Shown here in pieces: positions 8,596-16,696 of a stretch of 36,124 bases of DNA. The translations under genes were made by a program, and so were the position numbers. The notes below the pieces were generated by a model that was given only the letters and a program-made list of their open reading frames with translations, was not told the origin of the DNA and made no database searches. This stretch comes from a virus. Within the stretch, counting starts at the first letter, position 1, and every line of letters begins with the position of its first letter. The stretch spans positions 1-36,124 of IMG/VR virus record IMGVR_UViG_3300027788_001329, one strand, 5' to 3'.

Positions 8596-9168
8596 ATGAT
8601 GTTTGGAAAGAATCCAGGTACTGACGCAACATGGAAGCGTATACCAGAAGGAAGTATTGGTGCAGAACTCGGAGTTTGGAAGGGCGATAGTTCAGCTAAG
8701 TTTTTAAAACGTGCTAGTCATATACACTTAGTTGATGCATGGACACCCGAAGTATTTAATGGATCAAATGAATTTGGCGGCTATCAAGCATACTTAGAAC
8801 GCTACTCAAAACTTACAGGCGAAGCTACTACTGAAGGCTTTGAAAGATACTACAATAAAATTTATGAAGGTGTTGCATCACGTTTTGCAAATAGTCCTGT
8901 AACAATTCATCGCATGTCAACAGCAAAATGGTTTGACACATTTGGTGAAAAGTTAGATTGGATTTATGTAGATGCTAGTCATGCATACGAAGGTTGCTTA
9001 CATGATTTAACAAGAGCAGTTGGTATGATCAAACCAGGTGGTAAGTTGTTTGGTGACGACTATGGACCTAAGAAACTAGGTGTAAAGAATGCTGTAGATC
9101 AATTTATTAAGAACACAGGGTATACACTAAACAATTTTCACGATGATCAATTTGAGGTACAGCTATGA
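8596..9168 (+). CDS. Class I SAM methyltransferase (Methyltransf_24-like)
   Basis: This 190-residue protein has motif I GAELGVWKGDSSAKFL (about residues 22-37), an acidic strand-2 end (IHLVDAWTP), the WIYVDASHAYEGCLHDL segment (strand 4, near residues 120-136) and GGKLFGDDYG after it. The D-A-S-H-x-Y/E-x-x-x-x-D-L pattern is typical of the Methyltransf_24 group found in sugar and LPS clusters. The start is supported by AAGGAG ten bases upstream; ATG is doubled (8596, 8599). It overlaps the next methyltransferase by 4 bases, and the two may act in series on the same glycan. Confidence 0.8.
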   Translation: MMFGKNPGTDATWKRIPEGSIGAELGVWKGDSSAKFLKRASHIHLVDAWTPEVFNGSNEFGGYQAYLERYSKLTGEATTEGFERYYNKIYEGVASRFANSPVTIHRMSTAKWFDTFGEKLDWIYVDASHAYEGCLHDLTRAVGMIKPGGKLFGDDYGPKKLGVKNAVDQFIKNTGYTLNNFHDDQFEVQL

Positions 9169-9755
9169 GTGTAATGGAAGAATTATTTAACAAGTATGGA
9201 TGCGAAAAGATATGGCACAGCTATAGCGACCTATATGAAGCTGACTTTGAACCAATGCGTAATGATCCTATTAATATTTTAGAAGTAGGAACATTTAGAG
9301 GAGAAAGTATTAATGTATGGTTAGAATATTTTCCCAATGCTACAATTTATACTATTGATACATTTGGTAGAGTTGCACCTAAAGATTTGTCTATGCTAAA
9401 AGATCCAAGAGTAAGTTATGCTAAACTAGATAGTACTGCTTCTGAATGTAACGAACACTTTAAAGCATTAGGACAAAAGTTTGATTTTATTATTGACGAC
9501 GGACTACATACTCCAGAAGGACAACAAAAAACTTTTGACAATCTTATAGAGTTTACAGACACTTACTATGTTGAAGATGTATGGAACTTAGATAAAGTTA
9601 AAATGAGTCATCCTTGGATTAAAAGTCACCCAGATGACTTTACATTAGAAAAATGGAATAAACTTTTAGAGTCAATTAACAAGTACACAGTTACACATCA
9701 CGACTGGCGTTCAAAGAAAAAACAAGATAGTTATATCTTAAAAGTTGTAAAATGA
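9165..9755 (+). CDS. SAM-dependent methyltransferase-like (MycE/cephalosporin-hydroxylase type)
   Basis: This 196-residue protein carries NILEVGTFRGESINVW (motif I), ATIYTIDTF (strand 2 with the acidic residue) and FDFIIDDGLHTPEGQQKTF (strand 4). The IDDG-x-H-x-x-x-x-Q signature is that of the macrolide O-methyltransferase/cephalosporin hydroxylase group, in which the Asp-Asp and His bind a metal. It probably methylates a sugar hydroxyl. It is flanked by another methyltransferase and a GT25-like enzyme with 4-base overlaps on both sides, implying tight translational coupling. Confidence 0.78.
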   Translation: MSVMEELFNKYGCEKIWHSYSDLYEADFEPMRNDPINILEVGTFRGESINVWLEYFPNATIYTIDTFGRVAPKDLSMLKDPRVSYAKLDSTASECNEHFKALGQKFDFIIDDGLHTPEGQQKTFDNLIEFTDTYYVEDVWNLDKVKMSHPWIKSHPDDFTLEKWNKLLESINKYTVTHHDWRSKKKQDSYILKVVK

Positions 9756-10411
9756 AAGCATTTGTAATAGCCATCCCGGGCCATGAAGATAGTCAGCTAC
9801 ATGCTGATACTTGTATTCAATCAGTTATTGATACACAGTCTTGGTTGGACGTTGAAAAGTTTGATGCAATTACACCTACTAATATGTGGGAAGTTGATTG
9901 GAAATGGCCTTACACTAAAAAGAAAATATGTCCTACTACAGGTATGACGCTTAAAGCATACAAAACTTATGACATGGCAAAACGTATTGCGGCCGCAGGT
10001 AGTCATTATAGACTATGGCAAAAAGCAATAGAACTTAATCAACCTATAATGATACTAGAACATGATGCAATTTTTACTAGACAGTTTAAGCCTTTTGAAT
10101 TTGATGGAGGCGCTATTAGTATTAACAATCCTGACCATGCTACGTTTAATTGGAAACTATACAACAAACTAGACGAATCAGGTGAACAAGAAGTTCCTTG
10201 GGTAGCTGATGAAAAGATACCACAAGGGTTGCCTGGCCATAGTGCTTATATTATCAAACCTGCCGCCGCAAAACAAATATGCGAACTACAAGACGTCATT
10301 GGTTGGTGGCCTAATGATGCTATTATGTGCAAGCAACTATGTCCGTGGTTACGTGCATACAAACCATATTTTACAAAAGTACAAGGGATTAAATCAACAA
10401 CAAGCAAATGA
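9752..10411 (+). CDS. GT25-like glycosyltransferase (second copy)
   Basis: This 219-residue protein shares the layout of the protein at 3795: an opening strand AFVIAIPGHEDS, a central GSHYRLWQKAIELNQPIMIL stretch followed by EHDAIF, and a late PGHSAYIIKPAAAKQI helix. The EHD triad is in the same place as the EDD acidic motif of bacterial GT25 LPS transferases. Sequence identity to the other copy is low outside these blocks, so it probably uses a different acceptor. It starts and ends in 4-base ATGA overlaps. Confidence 0.65.
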   Translation: MKAFVIAIPGHEDSQLHADTCIQSVIDTQSWLDVEKFDAITPTNMWEVDWKWPYTKKKICPTTGMTLKAYKTYDMAKRIAAAGSHYRLWQKAIELNQPIMILEHDAIFTRQFKPFEFDGGAISINNPDHATFNWKLYNKLDESGEQEVPWVADEKIPQGLPGHSAYIIKPAAAKQICELQDVIGWWPNDAIMCKQLCPWLRAYKPYFTKVQGIKSTTSK

Positions 10412-11073
10412 TAAATTTACCAGAATATAGAAGCGACAGACACTTACAAAATCCCACAGGCGGAGAGCTTGAATGGGCGAGAGATATTTTATTCAACGAC
10501 TTTACTGAACAATGGAGCAAAGAACATAGCGACACAGTATATGCTATGGAAGGTTATTTTCCACCTAAAGATCGAAAGACAGCAGAAAAGGTTGCTTTTA
10601 TAAACTACTTAAATTTAAAGAATAGAAGCAAATGTAAAATATTAGACATTGGTACAGGTTCAGGACAGTTTGTAAAACTATGTAATACACTAGGCCACAC
10701 TGCAACAGGAACAGAAGTACAAAAACGTTTAGACGATCCTGTATATAAAATACATCAGCACTATAATTTAAACTTGTTTGAACTACAACTTATGCCTAGT
10801 GAATATGTTAAGTTACCTGACACATACGATGTTATAACATTACTACGTACACAGTTTAACGATATACGCACAAGAGAGTTTAAAGAAGCAGACTGGCACT
10901 ACTGGAAAGATAATATGTTTGATTATCTTAACCCCGGTGGACAGATATTTTTAAAAACAAATCTTAAGTTTCAAAAATCAGTTATAGGCGGAATGCAAAC
11001 AGAAATAATGAAAGCATTTGGTAAGCCAATTAAAGGCTTTAACAGCTACACATACTTCTTTGAAAAGACGTAG
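10408..11073 (+). CDS. Class I SAM methyltransferase
   Basis: This 221-residue protein has a clear motif I, KILDIGTGSGQFVKL (about residues 72-86), the strand-2 acid in TGTEVQKR, a strand-4 DVITLLRTQFND and GGQIFLKTN after it. This fits a class I SAM-dependent methyltransferase of the Methyltransf_11/25 type. The N-terminal 70 residues are a variable cap rich in charged residues. The substrate is unknown; context suggests a sugar. It is followed two bases later by the second sulfotransferase. Confidence 0.75.
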   Translation: MINLPEYRSDRHLQNPTGGELEWARDILFNDFTEQWSKEHSDTVYAMEGYFPPKDRKTAEKVAFINYLNLKNRSKCKILDIGTGSGQFVKLCNTLGHTATGTEVQKRLDDPVYKIHQHYNLNLFELQLMPSEYVKLPDTYDVITLLRTQFNDIRTREFKEADWHYWKDNMFDYLNPGGQIFLKTNLKFQKSVIGGMQTEIMKAFGKPIKGFNSYTYFFEKT

Positions 11074-11075
11074 AC

Positions 11076-11723
11076 ATGGCTGTAAGAGTAACACACCCTA
11101 TTAACTGTACATACATACACATTCCTAAAACAGCCGGCAATAGTATTACGTCTTGGCTTAAACAAACTGCAACAACAAAAGTAACAAAAAGAAATCAACA
11201 TGCTACTGTACAAGAAGTACTTGAGGGCAATCATAGTTTAGGTCCTATGCAAATGCAAGATCTTGGATGGAAGTTTTGTGTAGTAAGAAACCCTTGGGAC
11301 TATGTAGTTAGTTGGTATACATTTGAAATAAGACTGTGTAAGCAAAACATATATAGATGTGAAACAGATACTAAATGGAAACATCCTACAAAAGAAAAAT
11401 ATAACCTAAAGTTTCAGCAGATGCGTTTAAAACATTTACAAGATACTGGCATTAAACATTTTATTGAAAATGCACACAATCATAGATACTTACATATGAT
11501 GCAAAGTGAGTGGGCTAGTAGCTGTGATTATGTAATGAAGTTAGAAAACATTAACGAAGATTTTGTAAAAATACAAGAGAAATTAAACTGTTATACACCT
11601 TTGCCAGTTAGAAATAAAACAAAAAGTAGAATACAATATCAAGAATATTACACGTCTGAACTCATTGATACAGTATACAAAATGTATAAAAAAGATATTA
11701 ATACTTACAAATATCAATTTTAA
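11076..11723 (+). CDS. Sulfotransferase-family protein (2)
   Basis: This 215-residue protein has the PAPS-binding loop YIHIPKTAGNSI (residues 13-24) and the 3'-phosphate motif FCVVRNPWDYVVSWYTF (67-83), a closer match to the consensus than the first copy at 6252. The rest is rich in aromatic and basic residues. The predicted reaction is sulfation of a carbohydrate with PAPS. Two sulfotransferases in one island suggest that two positions or two sugars are sulfated, or that one uses a different acceptor. It is the last gene before a 48-base gap with a palindrome, so it may end a transcription unit. Confidence 0.85.
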   Translation: MAVRVTHPINCTYIHIPKTAGNSITSWLKQTATTKVTKRNQHATVQEVLEGNHSLGPMQMQDLGWKFCVVRNPWDYVVSWYTFEIRLCKQNIYRCETDTKWKHPTKEKYNLKFQQMRLKHLQDTGIKHFIENAHNHRYLHMMQSEWASSCDYVMKLENINEDFVKIQEKLNCYTPLPVRNKTKSRIQYQEYYTSELIDTVYKMYKKDINTYKYQF

Positions 11724-11771
11724 ATTTACCATTTCACTAAGTTGTAGTTAACTACTCACATAAATATTAGC
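11724..11771 (+). promoter_or_regulatory. Short intergenic region with perfect palindrome and ATAAATA element
   Basis: This is one of the few gaps in the glycan island. It holds a perfect 12-bp palindrome, GTAGTTAACTAC (11744-11755), and just after it CATAAATA (11759-11766), which fits the NATAAATA late-promoter consensus of marine T4-like phages. The next ATG is at 11772, only 5 bases further on, so transcription from this element would give an almost leaderless message. No T-tract follows the palindrome, so it is not a standard terminator. It could be an operator or a site where transcription is re-started. Confidence 0.35.
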
Positions 11772-12545
11772 ATGAATGTAGTATTAGTCACAGGTGGATT
11801 TGACCCACTACACAGCGGGCATATTGCCTATTTTAAAGAAGCAAAGAAATTAGGCGATCAATTAATCGTTGGCCTAAATTCAGACGAATGGCTTGAGCGT
11901 AAGAAGGGCAAGGCATTTATGCCTTGGAATGAACGCCTATGCATTGTAAACAATTTACAAATGGTAGACGAAGTTTTTACATTTATGGACGATGATGATT
12001 CTGCTATAAATTTTATAAAACAAGTTAAAGCACACTATCCCAACGATAACATAATATTTGCTAATGGCGGCGACCGAACATCTGAAAACATTCCTGAGAT
12101 GGCAGTTGAAGGTGTAGAGTTTGTATTTGGCGTAGGTGGTACAGACAAAAAGAATTCAAGCAGTTGGATACTCAAAGATTGGGAAGCACCTAAGATAGAA
12201 CGTTCATGGGGACACTATAGAGAACTATATCAAGGAGATGGATTTCAAGTTAAAGAACTTGTAATTGCTCCGCATAGTAAACTTAGTATGCAACGACATC
12301 AACATCGTAGCGAAACATGGAACCTTGTAAGCGGAACAGCACATGTTAAGTTAAGCCGACGTCATACTGATCCATTTGACGGTGTAGGTATTTGGAATTT
12401 GCATCATGCTAACCCATTAGATATTCCATCTAACGTTTGGCACCAAGGTGTTAACGATAGTAGTGAGCCAGCTCATATTGTAGAAATATGGAAGGGCGAA
12501 ACAGATAAATTAAGAGAAGAAGATATAGAAAGGTGGGATCCATGA
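11772..12545 (+). CDS. Cytidylyltransferase - mannose-6-phosphate-isomerase-type cupin fusion
   Basis: This 257-residue protein has two domains. Residues 1-130 form a nucleotidyltransferase of the TagD/HldE-C type, with the HIGH-like motif HSGH (14-17) after TGGFDPL and a GLNSDEWLERKKGK segment. Residues 140-257 match the C-terminal cupin of type II mannose-6-phosphate isomerase/GDP-mannose pyrophosphorylase: RSWGHYREL, then QRHQHRSETWNLVSGTA (174-190) with metal-binding His, Gln and Glu, IPSNVWHQ and the terminal EEDIERWD. It probably makes a nucleotide-activated sugar or polyol and epimerises or isomerises it. The exact substrate (glycerol-P, heptose-P or other) cannot be told from sequence. 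Confidence 0.82.
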   Translation: MNVVLVTGGFDPLHSGHIAYFKEAKKLGDQLIVGLNSDEWLERKKGKAFMPWNERLCIVNNLQMVDEVFTFMDDDDSAINFIKQVKAHYPNDNIIFANGGDRTSENIPEMAVEGVEFVFGVGGTDKKNSSSWILKDWEAPKIERSWGHYRELYQGDGFQVKELVIAPHSKLSMQRHQHRSETWNLVSGTAHVKLSRRHTDPFDGVGIWNLHHANPLDIPSNVWHQGVNDSSEPAHIVEIWKGETDKLREEDIERWDP

Positions 12546-13222
12546 AAGTATTCGTAGGATATGACACACGAGAAGATATGGCTTATCAAGTATGTAAGCA
12601 TAGCATTTTAGCTAGAAACAAAGACGTTGATGTACGTCCACTGAAACAGCAAGAGTTGAGAGACACTGGCTGGTACAATCGTCCTATTGATAAACTAGCA
12701 TCAACAGAGTTTACGTTTACTAGATTCCTTATTCCAGAGCTTGCTAACTTTAAAGGTTGGGCTGTGTTTATGGATTGTGATATGATCCTTACAACAGATA
12801 TTAAAGAGTTATTTGATCAAGCAGACGACAAGTATGCAGTAATGTGTGTTAAGCATGACTATAAAGTTAAAGAAGAATTTAAAATGGATGGACAAAAACA
12901 AACAATTTATCCACGCAAAAATTGGTCAAGTGTAATGTTATTCAACTGTGGACATCCTAGTAATGCTAGACTTGATCAAGATATGGTAAATGAAAAAGAA
13001 CTTAACGGAGCATACTTCCATAGATTTAGTTGGTTAGAAGACAGTGAAATTGGTGAACTAGATCATACTTGGAACTACTTAGTAGGGGTATATAACGATA
13101 TTGAAAAACCAAAACTAATCCATTATACAGAAGGCGGACCTTGGTTTGAAAATTATAGAGACTGTGAATTCCATGCTGAATGGAAAACAGAATTATTTAA
13201 TATGATGGAAGATGAGGTATAA
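12542..13222 (+). CDS. GT-A glycosyltransferase with DCD motif
   Basis: This 226-residue protein starts at the ATG at 12542 (ATGA overlap); the GTG at 12533 is less likely. It begins with MKVFVGYDTREDMAYQV, a frequent opening of a bacterial GT8-like group, followed by STEFTFTRFLIPEL, the metal site WAVFMDCDMIL (DCD), KNWSSVMLFNC and LDHTWNYLVG, ending in PKLIHYTEGGPWF. All blocks of the GT-A fold appear present. It probably extends the same glycan. The stop is followed six bases later by the KpsS-like paralogue B. Confidence 0.75.
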   Translation: MKVFVGYDTREDMAYQVCKHSILARNKDVDVRPLKQQELRDTGWYNRPIDKLASTEFTFTRFLIPELANFKGWAVFMDCDMILTTDIKELFDQADDKYAVMCVKHDYKVKEEFKMDGQKQTIYPRKNWSSVMLFNCGHPSNARLDQDMVNEKELNGAYFHRFSWLEDSEIGELDHTWNYLVGVYNDIEKPKLIHYTEGGPWFENYRDCEFHAEWKTELFNMMEDEV

Positions 13223-13227
13223 TATAT

Positions 13228-14091
13228 ATGGATAGGTATATAAAAAAACCAGACGACACTGAACTACCTAAGATGTTAATGCTAAATGGTGATGACGAGA
13301 TTATGAAACATTGGCAACATGGTACTAACGCTTTGGTAATTGATAGAAAACAGATATCAAGTAAAATTAGTGAAAGTCCTTGGCCTAATGATATTCCTGT
13401 AGCGTTTCGTAGTATGACCAAACGCAAAGAAATATGGAAGTGTTGGGAAACAGGTAGACCGTTTTATTATATCGATAACGGATACATGGGCAACTTAATG
13501 AAGAAGAAAAAGTATTATAGAGTTGTAAAAAATAATATCCAACACACAAAAATAAAACCAAACATGCCTGCTGATAGATATCGTGAGTTGTGTCAGTTTG
13601 CACCATACATGAATTATTATGGTAAAAAAGCTGTACAAGATGGAGCCATCTTACTAGTAACACCAAGCGAAAAACCTTGTCAATTTTATAACATTGATAA
13701 AAATACATGGCTTAAAGAAACAAAAACAGAACTTCGTAAATATACAGACCGTCCTATTATTATTAGAGAAAAAGGTTTGCGTCCAAACAGAATTAAAGAT
13801 AATAGTGTTGCCGCTCAATGTGCAAGAGAACAAATTCATTCTGTAGTTACATATCAAAGTATGGCCGCACTAGAAGCAATGCATTATGGTATTCCTGCAT
13901 TTACAACTGCACTTAGTTGTGTTGACAGTGTTGTTAATCGTAACTTAGCTGACATAGAGAATCCTAGCTATCCAGCTGAAGATGAATTTTTAAATTTACT
14001 ACACTATCTTGCTTATTGCCAATATACCCTAGATGAAATTAATAGAGGTGATGCACTAAGTATGATTGAAAGGATGAAATTATATGACTAG
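13228..14091 (+). CDS. KpsS-like capsule-type glycosyltransferase, paralogue B
   Basis: This 287-residue protein shares its C-terminal half with the genes at 1498, 14084 and 15860. Shared blocks are RPIIIREKG, a VVTYQSMAALEAMHYGIPAF segment, the LADIENPSYP motif and a HYLAYCQYTLDEINRGDAL tail. The N-terminal half has YYIDNGYMGN as in paralogue A (HLDNGYIGN). In KpsS/KpsC-type enzymes, the R-x-H/E-K and S-x-x-x-x-E-A-x-x-x-G-x-P segments line the nucleotide-sugar pocket; here the H of RxHP is replaced by E (REK), as in paralogue A. TATAAT lies four bases upstream of the ATG, but without a matching -35 it is not called a promoter. Confidence 0.62.
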   Translation: MDRYIKKPDDTELPKMLMLNGDDEIMKHWQHGTNALVIDRKQISSKISESPWPNDIPVAFRSMTKRKEIWKCWETGRPFYYIDNGYMGNLMKKKKYYRVVKNNIQHTKIKPNMPADRYRELCQFAPYMNYYGKKAVQDGAILLVTPSEKPCQFYNIDKNTWLKETKTELRKYTDRPIIIREKGLRPNRIKDNSVAAQCAREQIHSVVTYQSMAALEAMHYGIPAFTTALSCVDSVVNRNLADIENPSYPAEDEFLNLLHYLAYCQYTLDEINRGDALSMIERMKLYD

Positions 14092-15025
14092 GCCATTAAA
14101 AGTAAATGCATATATGAGTGCAATCCCTCCTGGAAACAAGAATCCAGAAAAGCCTAAACTATTAGAATACTTTGTTGAAGGTGTACAAAAGGCAGGCGAC
14201 AAGGGTAGAATTATTAATTCTTACACATACGAACCGTCAGACGTTGCTATTCTGCAAGGGTTTGTACATCCAGGAAGTAAGCATGTACCGCATTTAAATT
14301 TAAGACGTAATGTATTAGATGGACAAGCAAGCATTAGTAAACGAACAATTATTGCTGATAGTAATTTATTTTTAGCATATGATCCAGGTAATACAAAAAC
14401 ATATCTGCGTTATAGTTTTGATGGTATTTTTCCTAACACAGGCGAATATTGTGATAGTCAAATTTTACCAAAGCGTTGGGCAAACTTAAGAGATGATTTA
14501 GGTCTTGTACTAAAACCTTATAAAAAGTATGGAGATTATATTTTAATTACATGCCAACGAGATCAAGGGTGGAGTATGGACGGACTATCTGTTATTAATT
14601 GGTTGCATGTATTACTCCAAGAAATAAGAAGATATACTGACAGAAAAATATTAGTTAGATTTCATCCAGGTGATAAAAAGGTTTCAAAGCATGTACAGCA
14701 ACTACGGGCTATTGGACACAAAGTAGATATATCAAGCCCTACTAGTTCACTACTAAAAGATTTACACGATGCATATGCTGTAATTAGTTACAATAGTAGT
14801 CCAGCAGTTATTGCCGCAATTGAAGGCGTACCTGTCTTTGTACTTGACCCTACTAGAAGCCAGTCAGCAGAAGTTGCAAATAGGCATATAAAAGATATTG
14901 AGAATCCAAATATGGATTTTGATAGAGAAGCATGGCTACGTAGGCTAGCAATGATGCATTGGAGATTAGACGAACTACGCTCAGGAGAGTGTTGGCAACA
15001 TATGAGGAGTTGGGCTCACAGATGA
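14084..15025 (+). CDS. KpsS-like capsule-type glycosyltransferase, paralogue C
   Basis: This 313-residue protein is the longest of the four paralogues. Key segments are KILVRFHPGDKKVS (about 188-201, with the RxHP motif of Capsule_synth and Glyphos_transf families), AVISYNSSPAVIAAIEGVPV (232-251), HIKDIENPNMDFDRE (268-282) and the tail MHWRLDELRSGECWQHM. The order of RxHP, SxSSxxxxAxxxGxP and a C-terminal helix pair is that of GT-B enzymes that use CMP-Kdo or CDP-polyols. It overlaps paralogue B by 8 bases and the following gene by 4. With KdsA and KdsB encoded downstream, a Kdo transferase activity is a fair hypothesis. Confidence 0.65.
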   Translation: MTRPLKVNAYMSAIPPGNKNPEKPKLLEYFVEGVQKAGDKGRIINSYTYEPSDVAILQGFVHPGSKHVPHLNLRRNVLDGQASISKRTIIADSNLFLAYDPGNTKTYLRYSFDGIFPNTGEYCDSQILPKRWANLRDDLGLVLKPYKKYGDYILITCQRDQGWSMDGLSVINWLHVLLQEIRRYTDRKILVRFHPGDKKVSKHVQQLRAIGHKVDISSPTSSLLKDLHDAYAVISYNSSPAVIAAIEGVPVFVLDPTRSQSAEVANRHIKDIENPNMDFDREAWLRRLAMMHWRLDELRSGECWQHMRSWAHR

Positions 15026-15870
15026 AAAAAATAACAGTACTAACAACATTCCATCAACCAGGATTAGAAAAATACGGACAGCGTATGATTGATAGCTTTG
15101 CTAAAAGAGTTGATTCTAAAATTAAATTAATTGTGTATGCAGAAGATTGTAAGCCGAGTAATCCTAATCCAGAGCAAATTACAATACTAGATGCAATAGA
15201 AGTATTGCCTAAATTAAATGCATTCAAAGCACGTTGGAGCAACGTAGATAAAGCAAACGGAATTCCTCCAGACGATATCAAAGCAAGACGACCAAGGGAC
15301 TGGCATAAGAAGTTTAAGTGGGACGCTGTACGCTTCGCTAATAAAACATACGCTGTGTATGACGCTTGTACACGCTCTAAGGACTGGTGTGTGTGGATGG
15401 ATGCGGATACATTTGTACACAGTGATTGGTCATATGAACAGTTTGCAGAACAACTTCCAGATGATAAATGGATTACATATGTAGGTAGAGGCAAAGGATC
15501 ACAGACATGGCCGGAGTGTGGGTTCTACGGTATGAATATAAATCATCCTATGTGCATACAGTTCTTAAAAGAGTTTGAAAGATTTTACGAAGATGCAGAC
15601 AATGGTATCTTCGAATTAGAAGAATGGCACGACAGTTATGTGTTTGGACACATACTAAACTTAATGAGAAACATTGATCCTAACGTACATGATTACAGTG
15701 AAAACATCTATGTACAAACTGCTAAGACTGGCGGAGGAGGACATCCACTTATTAATAGTGATTTAGGAAAATGGATTGATCATATGAAAGGCGCCCGTAA
15801 GGACGATGGACATTCGAAGCGAAAAGACCTAATGGGTAATCGTAACGAATCGTATTGGAATGAAATTTAG
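15022..15870 (+). CDS. GT-A glycosyltransferase with DAD motif
   Basis: This 282-residue protein starts at the ATG at 15022, inside an ATGA overlap. It opens with KITVLTTFHQPGLEKYGQRM, a first strand and helix with a Tyr/Gly loop, and carries the metal site DWCVWMDADTFVHS (DAD). An ECGFYGMNINHPMC segment and an EWHDSYVFGHILN segment follow, in the positions expected for the acceptor strand and the metal-binding His of GT-A transferases. A YVQTAKTGGGGHPLINSD loop lies near the C-terminus. It sits between two KpsS-like copies, so it may act on the same chain. Confidence 0.68.
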   Translation: MKKITVLTTFHQPGLEKYGQRMIDSFAKRVDSKIKLIVYAEDCKPSNPNPEQITILDAIEVLPKLNAFKARWSNVDKANGIPPDDIKARRPRDWHKKFKWDAVRFANKTYAVYDACTRSKDWCVWMDADTFVHSDWSYEQFAEQLPDDKWITYVGRGKGSQTWPECGFYGMNINHPMCIQFLKEFERFYEDADNGIFELEEWHDSYVFGHILNLMRNIDPNVHDYSENIYVQTAKTGGGGHPLINSDLGKWIDHMKGARKDDGHSKRKDLMGNRNESYWNEI

Positions 15871-16696
15871 TTTATGGACACAGTATGGCGCACTTAATAG
15901 TAAGCCTATTTTTGATGCTTTTGCAAATAGCCTTAACAGTAACGGGCATGTTGTTGTTTATAATGATTCTAGTGCCGATATTAATGTTATTTGGAGCGTG
16001 TTGTTTAATGGAAGAATGGCTGGAAACAAAGCAGTCTGGGAACAACAAAAACCAACAATAGTATTAGAAGTTGGCGGCATTAAAAGAGGTACAACCTGGA
16101 AAGTAGGATTAAATGGGATTAATAGAGATGCTTACTTTGGTCCTAGTAGCAACAACAATACTCGTGCTAATGAACTAGGTCTTAAATTATCTCCGTGGAA
16201 GTACACTGGCGAGTATATTCTTATAGCAGGTCAACATGATAAGAGTTTACAATGGAAAGATATGCCTAGTATGGCTACTTGGGTACACGATACAATAACG
16301 TTTATTCGAGCCCAAACTGATCGTCCTATTATATTTAGACCACATCCGCGTTGTCCGTTACCTGCTATTGAACACGACTTTAAAGATGTTAAAAGACAAA
16401 CTCCTAAGCAAATACAAAACACATATGATGACTTTGATATGCAGTTTGACAACATATGGGCTACAGTTAGTTGGTCAAGTAACCCGGGCATACATAGTGT
16501 AATCAACGGTGTGCCAGCATTTACCGGCCCAAGTAGTTTAGCATTTGATGTAGCAGAGCAAAATTTACGCAACATTGACAATCCTTTATATTGTGATAGA
16601 ACACAATGGCTAAACGATTACGCACATACGGAATATACTATTGAAGAAATTTCTCAAGGAATTCCATTAAAACACTTGACTTCTAAGTTAATTTAA
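15860..16696 (+). CDS. KpsS-like capsule-type glycosyltransferase, paralogue D
   Basis: This 278-residue protein ends the glycan island. It has RPIIFRPHPRCPLP (155-168, full RxHPR motif), ATVSWSSNPGIHSVINGVPA (201-220), NLRNIDNPLYCDRTQ and a HTEYTIEEISQGIPLKHL tail, the same order as paralogue C. The N-terminal domain, with HVVVYNDSSADINVIWSVL, looks like the acceptor domain of GT-B enzymes. Its last bases contain the -35 box of the next promoter (16676-16681), so the gene ends inside the control region of the following unit. Confidence 0.66.
   Translation: MKFSLWTQYGALNSKPIFDAFANSLNSNGHVVVYNDSSADINVIWSVLFNGRMAGNKAVWEQQKPTIVLEVGGIKRGTTWKVGLNGINRDAYFGPSSNNNTRANELGLKLSPWKYTGEYILIAGQHDKSLQWKDMPSMATWVHDTITFIRAQTDRPIIFRPHPRCPLPAIEHDFKDVKRQTPKQIQNTYDDFDMQFDNIWATVSWSSNPGIHSVINGVPAFTGPSSLAFDVAEQNLRNIDNPLYCDRTQWLNDYAHTEYTIEEISQGIPLKHLTSKLI

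Noticed and set aside
13216-13227. TATAAT just before the KpsS-like paralogue B as a promoter
   Set aside because: No -35 hexamer is found 16-18 bases upstream and the spacing to ATG (4 bases) differs from P1-P3.
15054-15494. 146-aa reverse-strand open frame inside the DAD-motif glycosyltransferase gene
   Set aside because: It lies fully opposite a well-supported gene, has no ribosome binding site or domain, and its composition is that of a complementary-strand artefact.
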